Below, piece by piece: positions 26,092-35,017 of a stretch of DNA of 64,000 bases. The notes beneath the pieces are model-generated. The model saw nothing but the letters and a program-made list of their open reading frames with translations, was not told the origin of the DNA and ran no database searches. The translations under genes were made by a program, and so were the position numbers. The first letter of the stretch is position 1. Each line of letters opens with the position of its first letter. Origin of the DNA: JANPPS01 sp964242575 (GTDB lineage: Bacteria > Pseudomonadota > Alphaproteobacteria > Acetobacterales > Acetobacteraceae); assembly GCA_964242575.1 (NCBI GenBank), contig CAXTCN010000005.1, positions 46,034 through 110,033 on the forward strand. The letters run 5' to 3'.

Positions 26092-27651
26092 ATGACCGTT
26101 TCCCCCAAAGACCGCGTGCTGATCCTCGATTTCGGTAGCCAGTTCACCCAGTTGATTGCCCGGCGCGTGCGCGAGTCCGGCGTCTATTGCGAGATCATGC
26201 CCGCGACGGCGGCGGTCGACCGGCTGCTGTCGTTCGGCGCCCGCGCCTACATCCTGTCCGGCGGCCCGGCCAGCGTCACCGACGCCGCCGGCCCGCGCGT
26301 GCCCGATGCGGTGTTCGACGCGGGCGTCCCGGTGCTCGGCATCTGCTACGGGCAGCAGGCGATGTGCGTGCAGCTTGGCGGCGAGGTCAGCATCAGCGAC
26401 CACCAGGAGTACGGCTCCGCGACCATCAGCGTGACCGACGACTGCGAGCTGTTCCACGGCGCATGGCCTATGGGCGCGCGGGAGCAGGTGTGGATGAGCC
26501 ACGGCGACCGGGTGACGCAGCTGCCGCCGGGCTTCCGGCCGGTGGCGCAGAGTGACGGCGCGCCGTTCGCCGCCATCGCCGACGACGCGCGACGCTATTA
26601 CGGCGTGCAGTTCCATCCGGAGGTCGTGCACACCCCGCACGGGCGCCAGTTGCTGCACAATTTCACCCACCGCGTGGCCGGGCTGGATGGCGACTGGAGC
26701 ATGGCCGGGTTCCGCAACGCGCAAATCGAGCGGGTGCGGGCGCAAGTGGGGCAGGGGCGGGTGATCTGCGGCCTGTCCGGGGGCGTGGACAGCTCGGTCG
26801 CAGCGGCGTTGATCCATGAGGCCGTGGGGGACCAGCTCACTTGCATCTTCGTGGACAGCGGCCTATTGCGCGCGGGTGAGGCCGACGAGGTGGTGCGGAC
26901 GTTCCGGGACCGGTTCAACATTAAGCTGGTGCACCGGGACGCGGCCAACCTGTTCCTGTCGCAACTGGACGGCGTCACAGACCCGGAGCTGAAACGCAAG
27001 GCGATTGGCCGGGTGTTCATCGAGGTGTTCGAGGAGGAGGCCGCACGCATCGGCGGCGCGGACTTCCTGGCGCAAGGCACTCTGTATCCCGACGTGATCG
27101 AGAGCATCAGCGCGCATGGCGGGCCGTCCGCCACCATCAAGTCGCACCACAACGTGGGCGGCCTGCCGGCGCACATGCGCATGGCGCTGGTGGAGCCGCT
27201 GCGGGAGCTGTTCAAGGACGAGGTGCGCGTGCTGGGGCGTGAGCTGGGCGTGCCGGAGCATATCGTCGGCCGGCATCCGTTCCCTGGCCCGGGCCTGGCG
27301 ATCCGCATTCCAGGTGCTGTGACGCAGGAGCGGCTGGACATCCTGCGCCGGGCCGACACGATCTTCTTGGAGGAAATCCGCGCGGCCGGGTTGTATGACG
27401 CGATCTGGCAGGCGTTCGCGGTGCTGCTGCCGGTGCGGACCGTGGGAGTGATGGGTGACGGGCGGACCTATGACAACGCCTGCGCGCTGCGCGCCGTGAC
27501 CAGCGTGGACGGCATGACGGCGGAGGTGTACCCCTTTGACATGGCGTTCCTGACCCGCACCGCGACGCGGATCGTGAACGAGGTGCGCGGGATCAACCGC
27601 GTGACCTATGACATCACCAGCAAGCCGCCGGGCACCATCGAGTGGGAATGA
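26092..27651 (+). CDS. guaA: GMP synthase (glutamine-hydrolysing) GuaA
   Basis: Converts XMP to GMP with glutamine and ATP. It has 519 residues. The class I glutamine amidotransferase domain comes first, with nucleophile Cys85 in GICYGQQ and the catalytic histidine in FHPEV (about 175). The ATP-pyrophosphatase P-loop GLSGGVDSSV follows near 227, and then the dimerisation domain. The start is the ATG at 26092, where the homology begins; the frame is open far upstream only as a shadow of the GNAT gene. Confidence 0.97.
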   Translation: MTVSPKDRVLILDFGSQFTQLIARRVRESGVYCEIMPATAAVDRLLSFGARAYILSGGPASVTDAAGPRVPDAVFDAGVPVLGICYGQQAMCVQLGGEVSISDHQEYGSATISVTDDCELFHGAWPMGAREQVWMSHGDRVTQLPPGFRPVAQSDGAPFAAIADDARRYYGVQFHPEVVHTPHGRQLLHNFTHRVAGLDGDWSMAGFRNAQIERVRAQVGQGRVICGLSGGVDSSVAAALIHEAVGDQLTCIFVDSGLLRAGEADEVVRTFRDRFNIKLVHRDAANLFLSQLDGVTDPELKRKAIGRVFIEVFEEEAARIGGADFLAQGTLYPDVIESISAHGGPSATIKSHHNVGGLPAHMRMALVEPLRELFKDEVRVLGRELGVPEHIVGRHPFPGPGLAIRIPGAVTQERLDILRRADTIFLEEIRAAGLYDAIWQAFAVLLPVRTVGVMGDGRTYDNACALRAVTSVDGMTAEVYPFDMAFLTRTATRIVNEVRGINRVTYDITSKPPGTIEWE

Positions 27652-27658
27652 GCGCAGC

Positions 27659-28834
27659 ATGAGCAGGAAGACCGGCCGGCAGTTTTTCGCGAACCCTGGC
27701 CCAACCAACATCCCGGACAGCGTGCTGCGCGCCATCGACCGGCCGACGGTCGATTTCATGGACCCGGAGTTCATCGCCCTGTTCCACGACGCCGTGGGCG
27801 GCTTGAAGCGCGTGCTGCGCACCGAGGGCGAGGTGTTCCTCTACACCGCATCCGGCCATGGGTCGTGGGAGGGCACGCTGATGAACTTGCTGTCGCCGGG
27901 CGACACCGTATTGGTGGTCGAGAGCGGCTGGTTCAGCGAGGGCTGGGCGGACATGGCGGCCAAGCTCGGGCTGAAGACGCAGGTGGTCACGGCGGATTGG
28001 CGCCGGGGCGTGGACCCGCAGGCCGTCACGGCCGCGCTGCGTGCCGACGATGCGCGCGCCATCCAGGCGGTGTTGCTGGTGCACAACGAGACCTCCACCG
28101 GCCTCACCACGTCAGTGCCGGACATCCGCGCCGCTATCGACGCCGCCGCGCATCCGGCGCTGTTGCTGGTGGACACCATCTCCTCACTGGGCTCGCTCGA
28201 GTTCCGCATGGACGAGTGGGGCATCGACGCGGTTGTGGGCGGCAGCCAAAAGGGCCTGATGCTGCCGACCGGGTTCAGCTTCACCGCGGTGTCTCCCCGC
28301 GGCATGGAGGCGCACGCCACGGCGCGGCTGCCGCGGCACTACTTCGACTGGACCGTCATGATGACCCGGCCGTTCCGCAGCTTCGTCGGCACGGTCCCCA
28401 CCAGCCTGTTCTACGGCCTGCAAGAAAGCCTGCGCCTTATTGAGCTTGAGGGCCTGGACCAAGTCGTGGCGCGGCACCACCGGCTAGCGGAGGCGACGCG
28501 GCGAGCGGTCCGGGTGTGGGCGGGCAACGACGGGCCGCAATTCTACTGCCTGGACCCGGCACGCTATTCGGACAGCGTGACGACGGTGCTGATGCCGGAG
28601 GGGTTCAACGCGGACAGCGTGCGCAAGACCGCGCTGGACCGGTTCAACGTGTCGTTGGGCGGCGGCCTCGGGCGGCTGGGAGGCCAGGTGCTCCGGATCG
28701 GGCACCTGGGCGACCTAAACGAGCCGATGGTGCTGGGCACGCTTGGCGCGGTGGAAATGAGCCTGCGGCTCAACGGCGTGCCGCACGGCCGCGGCGGGGT
28801 GGACGCGGCGATGGACTGGCTCGCCGCCGCGTGA
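27659..28834 (+). CDS. Class V aminotransferase (serine--glyoxylate / PucG-like)
   Basis: PLP enzyme of 391 residues. The PLP-binding lysine is about residue 198 in GGSQKGLMLP, and LVDTISSLGSLEFRMDEWGID carries the Asp that pairs with the PLP nitrogen. The start at 27659 gives the family opening GRQFFANPGPTNIP. It begins 7 bases after guaA, so it may belong to the purine operon. Serine-glyoxylate, alanine-glyoxylate and ureidoglycine-glyoxylate transamination are all possible; next to GMP synthesis none is clearly favoured. Confidence 0.87.
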   Translation: MSRKTGRQFFANPGPTNIPDSVLRAIDRPTVDFMDPEFIALFHDAVGGLKRVLRTEGEVFLYTASGHGSWEGTLMNLLSPGDTVLVVESGWFSEGWADMAAKLGLKTQVVTADWRRGVDPQAVTAALRADDARAIQAVLLVHNETSTGLTTSVPDIRAAIDAAAHPALLLVDTISSLGSLEFRMDEWGIDAVVGGSQKGLMLPTGFSFTAVSPRGMEAHATARLPRHYFDWTVMMTRPFRSFVGTVPTSLFYGLQESLRLIELEGLDQVVARHHRLAEATRRAVRVWAGNDGPQFYCLDPARYSDSVTTVLMPEGFNADSVRKTALDRFNVSLGGGLGRLGGQVLRIGHLGDLNEPMVLGTLGAVEMSLRLNGVPHGRGGVDAAMDWLAAA

Positions 28835-28837
28835 CGG

Positions 28838-29275
28838 TTACTTCGGCCGGTGCAGGAACCGGTCGAAGGCGGCAAGGGTGGCGTCGGACACGTGATGTTC
28901 GATGCCCTCCGCGTCCTGTTCCGCGGCGTCCCGGGGCACGCCCATCGCCACCAGCACGTCCACCACCAACCGGTGCCGGGCACGGGCGCGAGCCGCCAGT
29001 TCCTGCCCGGCCTCGGTCAGGAACACGCCGCGATATGGACGGGCGGTCGCCAGGCCTTCCCGCTTCAACCGTCCAATCGCCTTGATGACGGTCGCGTGCG
29101 AGACGCCGAGACGCTTGGCGATGTCGGTCGGCCGCGCCTCGCCGTCAGCCGCCAGAAGGTCGGCGATCAGTTCCGCGTAGTCCTCCAGCAACGCGGAGGA
29201 CTGCGCGGACCGCGCGACGCAGAACCGGTGGGCCTGGGTCGGCGCGGTCGGCAGCTCCGGCTGGTCCGGGGTCAT
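28838..29275 (-). CDS. mntR: Manganese-responsive transcriptional regulator MntR (DtxR/MntR family)
   Basis: 145-residue metal-sensing repressor. A winged helix is seen at about 45-90 (TDIAKRLGVSHATVIKAIGRLKREGL), followed by the dimerisation and metal-binding region (LVVDVLVAMGV, EGIEHHVSD). EGIEHHVS is the E-x-x-E/H-H ligand stretch of the family. The start chosen is the ATG one base after the mntH stop; a TTG five codons earlier overlaps mntH. Co-transcription behind mntH fits feedback control of Mn uptake. The product also has a long N-terminal arm common in alphaproteobacterial MntR. Confidence 0.92.
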   Translation of the reverse strand: MTPDQPELPTAPTQAHRFCVARSAQSSALLEDYAELIADLLAADGEARPTDIAKRLGVSHATVIKAIGRLKREGLATARPYRGVFLTEAGQELAARARARHRLVVDVLVAMGVPRDAAEQDAEGIEHHVSDATLAAFDRFLHRPK

Positions 29276-29276
29276 G

Positions 29277-30641
29277 TTAGTTAGCCCCAAGCGCGAAGTC
29301 GGCCAGCAGCTTTACGTTAAGGGCCACGATCACTCCTGCTACGACGCACGCGACAACGACGGTCGCGGGCTTGATCGCGAACACGCCCATCCTACGCCGA
29401 TCCGACACGAAGCGCACCAGCGGGATCACCGCGAACGGCAGTTGCATGGATAGGATGACCTGGCTCAGCACCAGGAGCTTCGCCGTGCCGCTTTCGCCAT
29501 AAAGCGCCGTGACCACCACGACGGGGACGATGGCGACGCCGCGGGTCACCAGCCGCCGGGCCCACTGCGGCAGCCGGATGCGCAGGAACCCCTCCATCAC
29601 GATCTGCCCGGCAAGCGTCGCCGTCACCGTCGAGTTGAGCCCGGACGCCAGCAAAGCCACGGCGAACAGGGTAGAGGCGATGCCCACGCCCAACAGCGGC
29701 GACAGCAGCTCGAACGCCTCGCCGATTTCGGCCACCTCGGTGCGTCCGTTGCCGTGGAACACGGTCGCGGCGACAACCAGGATGCTGGCGTTCACGAACA
29801 GGGCCAGCATCAGCGCGATGGTGCTGTCCATGGTCGCCCAGCGGATGGCCTGCCGACGCCCCGCCTCGTCACGGGCGAAGGCGCGGGTCTGCACGATGGA
29901 CGAGTGCAAATAAAGGTTATGCGGCATCACGGTGGCGCCCAGGATGCCGATGGCGATGTAGAGCATGGCCGGGTTGGTCACGACCTCGGCGCGGGGAATG
30001 AAGCCGCCGAGCACGGCGGCAACGGACGGCTGGGCCAAGGCGATCTGCACCGCGAAGCACACGGAGATCACGACCAGCAGCGCCACGACGAACGCCTCCA
30101 GCCAGCGGAAGCCGCGCTGCATGAGCAACAGCGCCAGGAACGCGTCGAGCGCCGTGATGAGCGCCCCGGCGACCAGGGGGATGCCGAACAGCAGGTTCAA
30201 CGCGATGGCAGTGCCGATGACCTCGGCTAGGTCGCAGGCGATGATGGCGATTTCGCAGGCCAGCCACAGCATGAAGTTGACCGGGCGGGAGAAGCTGTCG
30301 CGGCACGCCTGCGCCAAGTCGCGGCCGGTGGCGATGCCGAGCCGGGCGGACAACGCCTGCAACAGGATCGCCATCAAGTTGGACACCAGGATGACCGACA
30401 GCAGCGTGTAGCCGAACTGCGAGCCGCCGGCGATGTCGGTGGCCCAGTTTCCAGGGTCCATGTAGCCGACCGAGACCATGTAGCCCGGCCCGGCGAACGC
30501 GAACAGGCGCCGGAGCCAGGTGCCGCCCTGGGGCACCGGCACGCTGCCGTTCACCTCCGGCAGGCTCAGCTCCCGCTCCGACTCGGGCCCGGCGTAGCGC
30601 CAGGCTTTGCGGTCTGGCGCGGCTAAAGGAACGTCAGGCAT
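29277..30641 (-). CDS. mntH: Divalent metal (Mn2+) transporter MntH, NRAMP family
   Basis: Proton-coupled Mn2+ importer of the inner membrane, 454 residues and about 11 helices. The metal-site motifs are present: GYMDPGNWATD in helix 1 and GATVMPHNLYLH in helix 6. The start at 30641 is chosen because AAGGATGTAAG precedes it at right spacing; an upstream in-frame start 10 codons earlier has no such site. mntR follows directly. A promoter with an overlapping palindrome lies about 40 bases upstream. Confidence 0.95.
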   Translation of the reverse strand: MPDVPLAAPDRKAWRYAGPESERELSLPEVNGSVPVPQGGTWLRRLFAFAGPGYMVSVGYMDPGNWATDIAGGSQFGYTLLSVILVSNLMAILLQALSARLGIATGRDLAQACRDSFSRPVNFMLWLACEIAIIACDLAEVIGTAIALNLLFGIPLVAGALITALDAFLALLLMQRGFRWLEAFVVALLVVISVCFAVQIALAQPSVAAVLGGFIPRAEVVTNPAMLYIAIGILGATVMPHNLYLHSSIVQTRAFARDEAGRRQAIRWATMDSTIALMLALFVNASILVVAATVFHGNGRTEVAEIGEAFELLSPLLGVGIASTLFAVALLASGLNSTVTATLAGQIVMEGFLRIRLPQWARRLVTRGVAIVPVVVVTALYGESGTAKLLVLSQVILSMQLPFAVIPLVRFVSDRRRMGVFAIKPATVVVACVVAGVIVALNVKLLADFALGAN

Positions 30642-30945
30642 CTTACATCCTTGGCTGCGGGAGATGGTCAACGCTGCATAATGCAGCCTTGGCTACATAT
30701 AAACGCATCGGCGACTCGGGCGCAAGCACGATAGGATGCGGGATGGCGAGGAGGCGCTCCGAGTCGCCGCCACGTCGGCGTTGCCGGAAAGAAACAGGCC
30801 GTCCCGGAAACGCTGACGCTACCGTCTTATGGCTGGCATAAGCCCGATTTTCGGATGCGCTGTCATAGATGATGTGGCAGACAGTTCGGCAGCAACCACA
30901 TCTAGTGGATGCCGTGATGCCAACGTCCGAACAGGAGACACCACC
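30642..30945 (+). other. 304-base divergent intergenic region between mntH and nrdA
   Basis: It holds, from left to right, the mntH leader, the candidate MntR operator (30681-30698) and the mntH promoter (to 30725). A perfect 10-base inverted repeat GGCGACTCGG / CCGAGTCGCC lies at 30710-30719 and 30759-30768. A possible RNA hairpin sits in the nrdA leader, CGGCA-GCAA-CCAC-ATCTA-GTGG-A-TGCCG (30887-30914). AGGAGA lies just before the nrdA GTG. I could not place the nrdA promoter with confidence and see no NrdR box. Confidence 0.6.
30681..30725 (-). promoter_or_regulatory. mntH promoter with candidate MntR operator
   Basis: On the minus strand TTGCGC (30725-30720), 17 bases and TTATAT (30702-30697) form a good sigma-70-like promoter. 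Directly over its 3' edge lies ATGTAGCC-AA-GGCTGCAT (30698-30681), an 8+2+8 palindrome with one mismatch. A second perfect palindrome TGCATTATGCA partly overlaps it (30675-30685). A Mn-bound MntR at this place would block the start of transcription, as expected for a Mn uptake gene. Confidence 0.6.
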
Positions 30946-32796
30946 GTGCTCGATGCTGTGCAGATGCAGGGACGCCACCAGGTCCGGGTCGATCGCTCGC
31001 GCGATGCGCTCCTGACGGATTTTGGCCGGGCTACGTTGGACGACCGCTACCTCATGCCGGGCGAAAGCTACCAGGACCTGTTCGCCCGGGTGGCGAGCTA
31101 CTATGGCGACGACACCGCGCACGCGCAGCGCATTTACGACTACGTGAGCAAGATGTGGTTCATGCCCGCGACCCCGGTGCTGTCGAATGGCGGCACCACG
31201 CGCGGCCTGCCGATCTCGTGCTTCCTGAACGAGGCAACCGACAGCCTGGATGGCATCGTCGGCCTGTGGAACGAGAACGTGTGGCTGGCGTCCAAGGGCG
31301 GCGGGATCGGGTCGTACTGGGGCAACTTGCGCTCGATTGGCGAGAAGGTCGGCCTGAACGGCAAGACCTCCGGCGTGATCCCGTTCATCCGGGTGATGGA
31401 CAGCCTGACGTTGGCGATATCGCAGGGTTCGCTCCGGCGCGGCTCGGCGGCGGTTTACCTGCCGATCTCGCACCCCGAGGTCGAAGAGTTCATCGAGCTG
31501 CGCCGGCCGACCGGCGGCGACCCGAACCGCAAGGCGCTCAACCTGCACCACGGCATCCTGGTGTCGGACGCCTTCATGCGCGCCGTCGAGGCGGACGAGC
31601 AATGGGCGCTGACCTCGCCCAAGGACGGCGCGATGGTGCGGCTGGTGAGCGCGCGCGCCCTGTGGATCCGCATCCTGACCGCGCGGATCGAGACGGGGGA
31701 GCCATACCTCGTGTTCTCCGACCACGTGAACAACGCGCGGCCGGAGCAGCAGAAGCTGGCCGGGCTTGAAGTCAAGACCAGCAACTTGTGCAGTGAAATA
31801 ACGTTGCCAACTGGTATCGACCACCACGGGCGGCAGCGCACAGCCGTGTGCTGCCTGGCCTCCCTCAATTTGGAAAGCTGGCTGGAGTGGCACGACCACC
31901 CGCTGTTCGTCGAGGACGTGATGCGCTTCCTCGACAACGTGCTGCAGGACTTCATTGACCGCGCGCCGGAGGAGATGGAGCGGGCCAAATACTCGGCGAT
32001 GCGGGAGCGCTCGGTGGGCCTGGGCGTGATGGGCTTCCACAGCTTCCTGCAAGCGCAGAGCGTGCCGTTCGAGGGCGTGGTGGCCAAGGTGTGGAACAAG
32101 CGGATGTTCAAGCACATCCGCGCCCAGGCGGACGCCGCGAGCCGGATGCTGGCAGAAGAGCGGGGGCCGTGCCCGGATGCCGAGGAGTACGGCATCATGG
32201 AGCGTTTCTCCAACAAGATGGCCATCGCGCCCACCGCCAGCATCAGCGTCATCACCGGCAGCACCAGCCCCGGCATCGAGCCGATCGCCGCCAACGTGTT
32301 CCTGCAGAAAACCCTGTCCGGCAGCTTCACCGTGCGCAACCGGCACTTGCAGCAGTTGCTCTCCGCCAAGGGCATGGACACCGACGCCATCTGGTCCAGC
32401 ATCACGCTGAATAAGGGCAGCGTGCAGCACCTCGATTTCCTGACCGAGCAGGAAAAGGCGGTGTATCGCACCGCGTTCGAGCTGGACCAGCGCTGGGTGG
32501 TGGAGCACGCGGCCGACCGCACGCCGTACGTGTGCCAGAGCCAGTCGGTGAACCTGTTCCTGCCGGCCAACGTGCACAAGCGGGACCTGCACCAAATCCA
32601 CCAGCTCGCATGGAAGCGTGGGGTGAAGTCGCTGTACTATTGCCGCAGCCTATCGATCCAGCGTGCCGACAACGTGAGCGAGAAGGTGGTGCGGCCGACC
32701 GAAATGGCGACCGCGGCGCCGAACGACACCGGGCGGATGTCGCTTGAGGGCGCAACCAAGCCGAACAACTACGAGGAATGCCTGGCCTGCCAGTAG
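30946..32796 (+). CDS. nrdA: Ribonucleoside-diphosphate reductase alpha subunit (class Ia type), without ATP-cone
   Basis: Makes deoxyribonucleotides from NDPs together with NrdB. It has 616 residues. Catalytic positions are seen in GLPISCFLNEATDSL (first redox Cys), TSNLCSEITLP (thiyl Cys and Glu), VCCLASLNL (second redox Cys) and SLYYCR (Tyr-Tyr of the radical path). The C-terminal tail ends in CLACQ, the shuttle cysteine pair. It begins almost at once with the catalytic barrel, so the N-terminal ATP-cone of E. coli NrdA (761 residues) is missing. The GTG start is set by AGGAGA seven bases before it; the frame is open 39 codons further. Confidence 0.93.
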   Translation: MLDAVQMQGRHQVRVDRSRDALLTDFGRATLDDRYLMPGESYQDLFARVASYYGDDTAHAQRIYDYVSKMWFMPATPVLSNGGTTRGLPISCFLNEATDSLDGIVGLWNENVWLASKGGGIGSYWGNLRSIGEKVGLNGKTSGVIPFIRVMDSLTLAISQGSLRRGSAAVYLPISHPEVEEFIELRRPTGGDPNRKALNLHHGILVSDAFMRAVEADEQWALTSPKDGAMVRLVSARALWIRILTARIETGEPYLVFSDHVNNARPEQQKLAGLEVKTSNLCSEITLPTGIDHHGRQRTAVCCLASLNLESWLEWHDHPLFVEDVMRFLDNVLQDFIDRAPEEMERAKYSAMRERSVGLGVMGFHSFLQAQSVPFEGVVAKVWNKRMFKHIRAQADAASRMLAEERGPCPDAEEYGIMERFSNKMAIAPTASISVITGSTSPGIEPIAANVFLQKTLSGSFTVRNRHLQQLLSAKGMDTDAIWSSITLNKGSVQHLDFLTEQEKAVYRTAFELDQRWVVEHAADRTPYVCQSQSVNLFLPANVHKRDLHQIHQLAWKRGVKSLYYCRSLSIQRADNVSEKVVRPTEMATAAPNDTGRMSLEGATKPNNYEECLACQ

Positions 32797-32819
32797 GCAC
32801 CCAGCACTAGGAGAGCACC

Positions 32820-33887
32820 ATGGACGGAATGATTGCCCAAAACGGCGCGCCGAAGTTCGACCTGTTGACCGAGAACCCGGTCTACAAGCCGTTCCGCTAT
32901 CCCTGGGCCTACGAGGCCTGGCTCACGCAGCAGCGCGTGCACTGGTTGCCGGAGGAGGTGCCGCTCGCGGACGACGTGAAGGACTGGCACCGCAACCTCA
33001 CGGCCGCGGAACAAAACCTGCTGACGCAGATTTTCCGGTTCTTCACCCAGGCGGACGTCGAGGTGAACAACTGCTACATGAAGCACTATAGCCAGGTATT
33101 CAAACCGACCGAAGTGCTGATGATGCTTTCGGCGTTCAGCAACATCGAGACGATCCACGTGGCGGCCTACAGCCACTTGCTTGACACCATCGGCATGCCG
33201 GAGGGCGAGTACACCGCGTTCCTCAAGTATAAGGAAATGAAGGACAAATACGACTACATGCAGTCCTTCCGGGTGGACAGTAAGCATGAGATCGCCAAGA
33301 CGCTGGCGGCGTTCGGGGCGTTCACCGAGGGGCTGCAATTGTTCGCGTCGTTCGCGATCCTGCTGAATTTCCCCCGCTTCAACAAGATGAAGGGCATGGG
33401 CCAGATCGTGTCCTGGTCGGTGCGGGACGAGACGCTGCACTGCCTGTCAATCATCCGGCTGTTCCGCACCTTCGTGCAGGAGAACCCGGAGATTTGGACC
33501 GAGAACCTCAAGCAAGAGATCTATGAGGTCTGCGCCACCATCGTCGAGCACGAGGACGCGTTCATTGACCTAGCGTTCGAGCAAGGGCCAATTGAGGGCC
33601 TCGATGCCAAGGACGTCAAGCGCTACATCCGCTACATCGCCGACCGGCGGCTGTTGCAGCTTGGGCTGAACGAGCTGTTCCATGTCGAGGACAACCCGCT
33701 GCCGTGGCTGGATGACATGCTGAACGCGGTCGAGCACGCGAACTTCTTTGAGAACCGCGCCACCGAGTACAGCCGGGCATCGACGGCAGGGACCTGGGAG
33801 GAGGCGTTCGCCGGCCAGGTGTTCGAATCGGAGCAGCCGCAAGGGGTCATTCAAATCGGGCGGGCCACGGGCGCGAGCGCGCTATAG
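32820..33887 (+). CDS. nrdB: Ribonucleoside-diphosphate reductase beta subunit
   Basis: Radical-generating di-metal subunit of 355 residues. Ligand stretches fit the R2 family: QADVEVNN (Asp), IETIHVAAY (Glu and His), FTEGLQLF (Glu) and RDETLHC (Glu, His). The tyrosine of ETIHVAAY aligns with the radical Tyr122 of E. coli, so a tyrosyl radical is expected. It starts 23 bases after nrdA. No activase or ferredoxin gene (such as NrdI) is nearby. Whether the site holds iron or manganese cannot be read from the sequence. Confidence 0.94.
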   Translation: MDGMIAQNGAPKFDLLTENPVYKPFRYPWAYEAWLTQQRVHWLPEEVPLADDVKDWHRNLTAAEQNLLTQIFRFFTQADVEVNNCYMKHYSQVFKPTEVLMMLSAFSNIETIHVAAYSHLLDTIGMPEGEYTAFLKYKEMKDKYDYMQSFRVDSKHEIAKTLAAFGAFTEGLQLFASFAILLNFPRFNKMKGMGQIVSWSVRDETLHCLSIIRLFRTFVQENPEIWTENLKQEIYEVCATIVEHEDAFIDLAFEQGPIEGLDAKDVKRYIRYIADRRLLQLGLNELFHVEDNPLPWLDDMLNAVEHANFFENRATEYSRASTAGTWEEAFAGQVFESEQPQGVIQIGRATGASAL

Positions 33888-33985
33888 CGGGAAGGGTTCC
33901 CGGTGCGTTCGAAACGTGCTGGGGACCCTCGACAACCGTGCAAAAACCGTCCTACGGTTAGGTTTCGCTATCGGGGTATCGCGTA

Positions 33986-34291
33986 TTGGACGGCAACACG
34001 GAAGGCACTGGCGACGCGACGCTCGCCCAGTCCAGCGAGGCGGTCCGGGAAGGCTCCACCGGCGGGCCGCCGCGCCAGACCCGTCGGCTGCCGGACAAGG
34101 TATTGGTTGCGTTCCATCATGCCTGCGACACCATGGATTTGGAAGTCGCAGAACATTTGTTGCGCGTGCTTGAGCTGATGCTGACCCGGCGGCCAGTGCC
34201 GGCCGAGATCAACCGGCGTCGCAGCATGGAAAGCCTAGTCGCCGCCTATGAACGGCTATGGAACCTCCGCCACCCTGATCCGGAGCAGTGA
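33986..34291 (+). CDS. Small conserved hypothetical protein (helical)
   Basis: 101 residues starting at TTG. The first 35 residues look disordered. The rest is helical and charged (LPDKVLVAFHHACDTMDLEVAEHLLRVLE, given here only as a region at about 36-65), with alternating leucines that suggest a two-helix hairpin. I do not recognise a named family, though similar short proteins occur in Rhodospirillales. It is convergent with the TrmN6-like gene, the two stops being adjacent. Upstream, between nrdB and this gene, lies a short perfect hairpin AACCGT-CCT-ACGGTT (33945-33959). Confidence 0.6.
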   Translation: MDGNTEGTGDATLAQSSEAVREGSTGGPPRQTRRLPDKVLVAFHHACDTMDLEVAEHLLRVLELMLTRRPVPAEINRRRSMESLVAAYERLWNLRHPDPEQ

Positions 34292-35017
34292 CTATAATAT
34301 GAGCGGAGCCGCGTTGGTGAGGATTGCCCGGGCGAGGGCTGTATAGGTTCCGTCCGGCTCGTGCAGCACTAAACCTGGCGCGACCCGGTCTGGCCCGCGA
34401 CGCCCTTTCACGCCCTGGATCAACGCCAGTTTGGCATCGACGCCCTGCTTCGGCCAGAGCGGGAACAGCGTGCGCGCGCCGCAGCCGGACGCGTGCAGCG
34501 CGGTGAACACACGTCCGGTATGCGACGCGGGAACTATTACCGTCACCGTCCCGGCAGGCTTCACCAACGCGCCCAGGCTTGCGATCCAGGACTCGAGCGT
34601 TGCCAAGCCCGCCTGCTTCGCCAGCCGCTTGCCGGGATTGGGCGAGGGCGTGGCGGCTGCGTCGTGCCAAGGAGGGTTGGCATAAGCGTGCTCAAAAAGC
34701 TGGAGACCAGCCAACGCGCCGATGTCGGCGGTGATGATCTCGCCAAATGGGACGCTGGCGTTGTCGATAAGGTTGCGCCGCGCCAGTGACGCCATTTCGG
34801 GATCGACCTCGACGCCAGCAGCGATGACGCCGGGCACCCGGGCCACAAGGCACAGCAGCCCGGCCCCGGCGCCCACGCCAGCCTCCAGGACCCGCATCCC
34901 GGCCGCAGCGGGTATGCTGGCGGCCAGCAACACGGGCTCGATGCCGGTGCGGTAGCCGGTGGCGGGCTGGGCGTAGCGGACGCTTCCGCCGAGCAGGGTT
35001 CCCTGGGTCGTGTCCAC
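34292..35017 (-). CDS. trmN6: TrmN6/YfiC-like tRNA1(Val) adenine-N6 methyltransferase
   Basis: SAM-dependent N6-adenine methyltransferase of 241 residues. The family opening GGSVRYAQPATGYRTGIEPVLLAA is shown at about 10-33, the SAM motif LEAGVGAGAGLL near 44 and the catalytic ANPPWHD near 112. The GTG start overlaps the stop of the DUF2007 gene (TAGTG). By family it methylates A37 of tRNA-Val; activity on another substrate is possible. Confidence 0.87.
   Translation of the reverse strand: MDTTQGTLLGGSVRYAQPATGYRTGIEPVLLAASIPAAAGMRVLEAGVGAGAGLLCLVARVPGVIAAGVEVDPEMASLARRNLIDNASVPFGEIITADIGALAGLQLFEHAYANPPWHDAAATPSPNPGKRLAKQAGLATLESWIASLGALVKPAGTVTVIVPASHTGRVFTALHASGCGARTLFPLWPKQGVDAKLALIQGVKGRRGPDRVAPGLVLHEPDGTYTALARAILTNAAPLIL

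Noticed and set aside
30896..30908. CCACATCTAGTGG as a possible NrdR box before nrdA
   Set aside because: The half-sites are three bases closer than in the NrdR consensus and the A/T core does not fit. I treat it as part of a hairpin.
30643..32601. 652-codon minus-strand frame opposite nrdA
   Set aside because: It would cover the nrdA gene and the divergent promoter region. NrdA is certain by its catalytic motifs.
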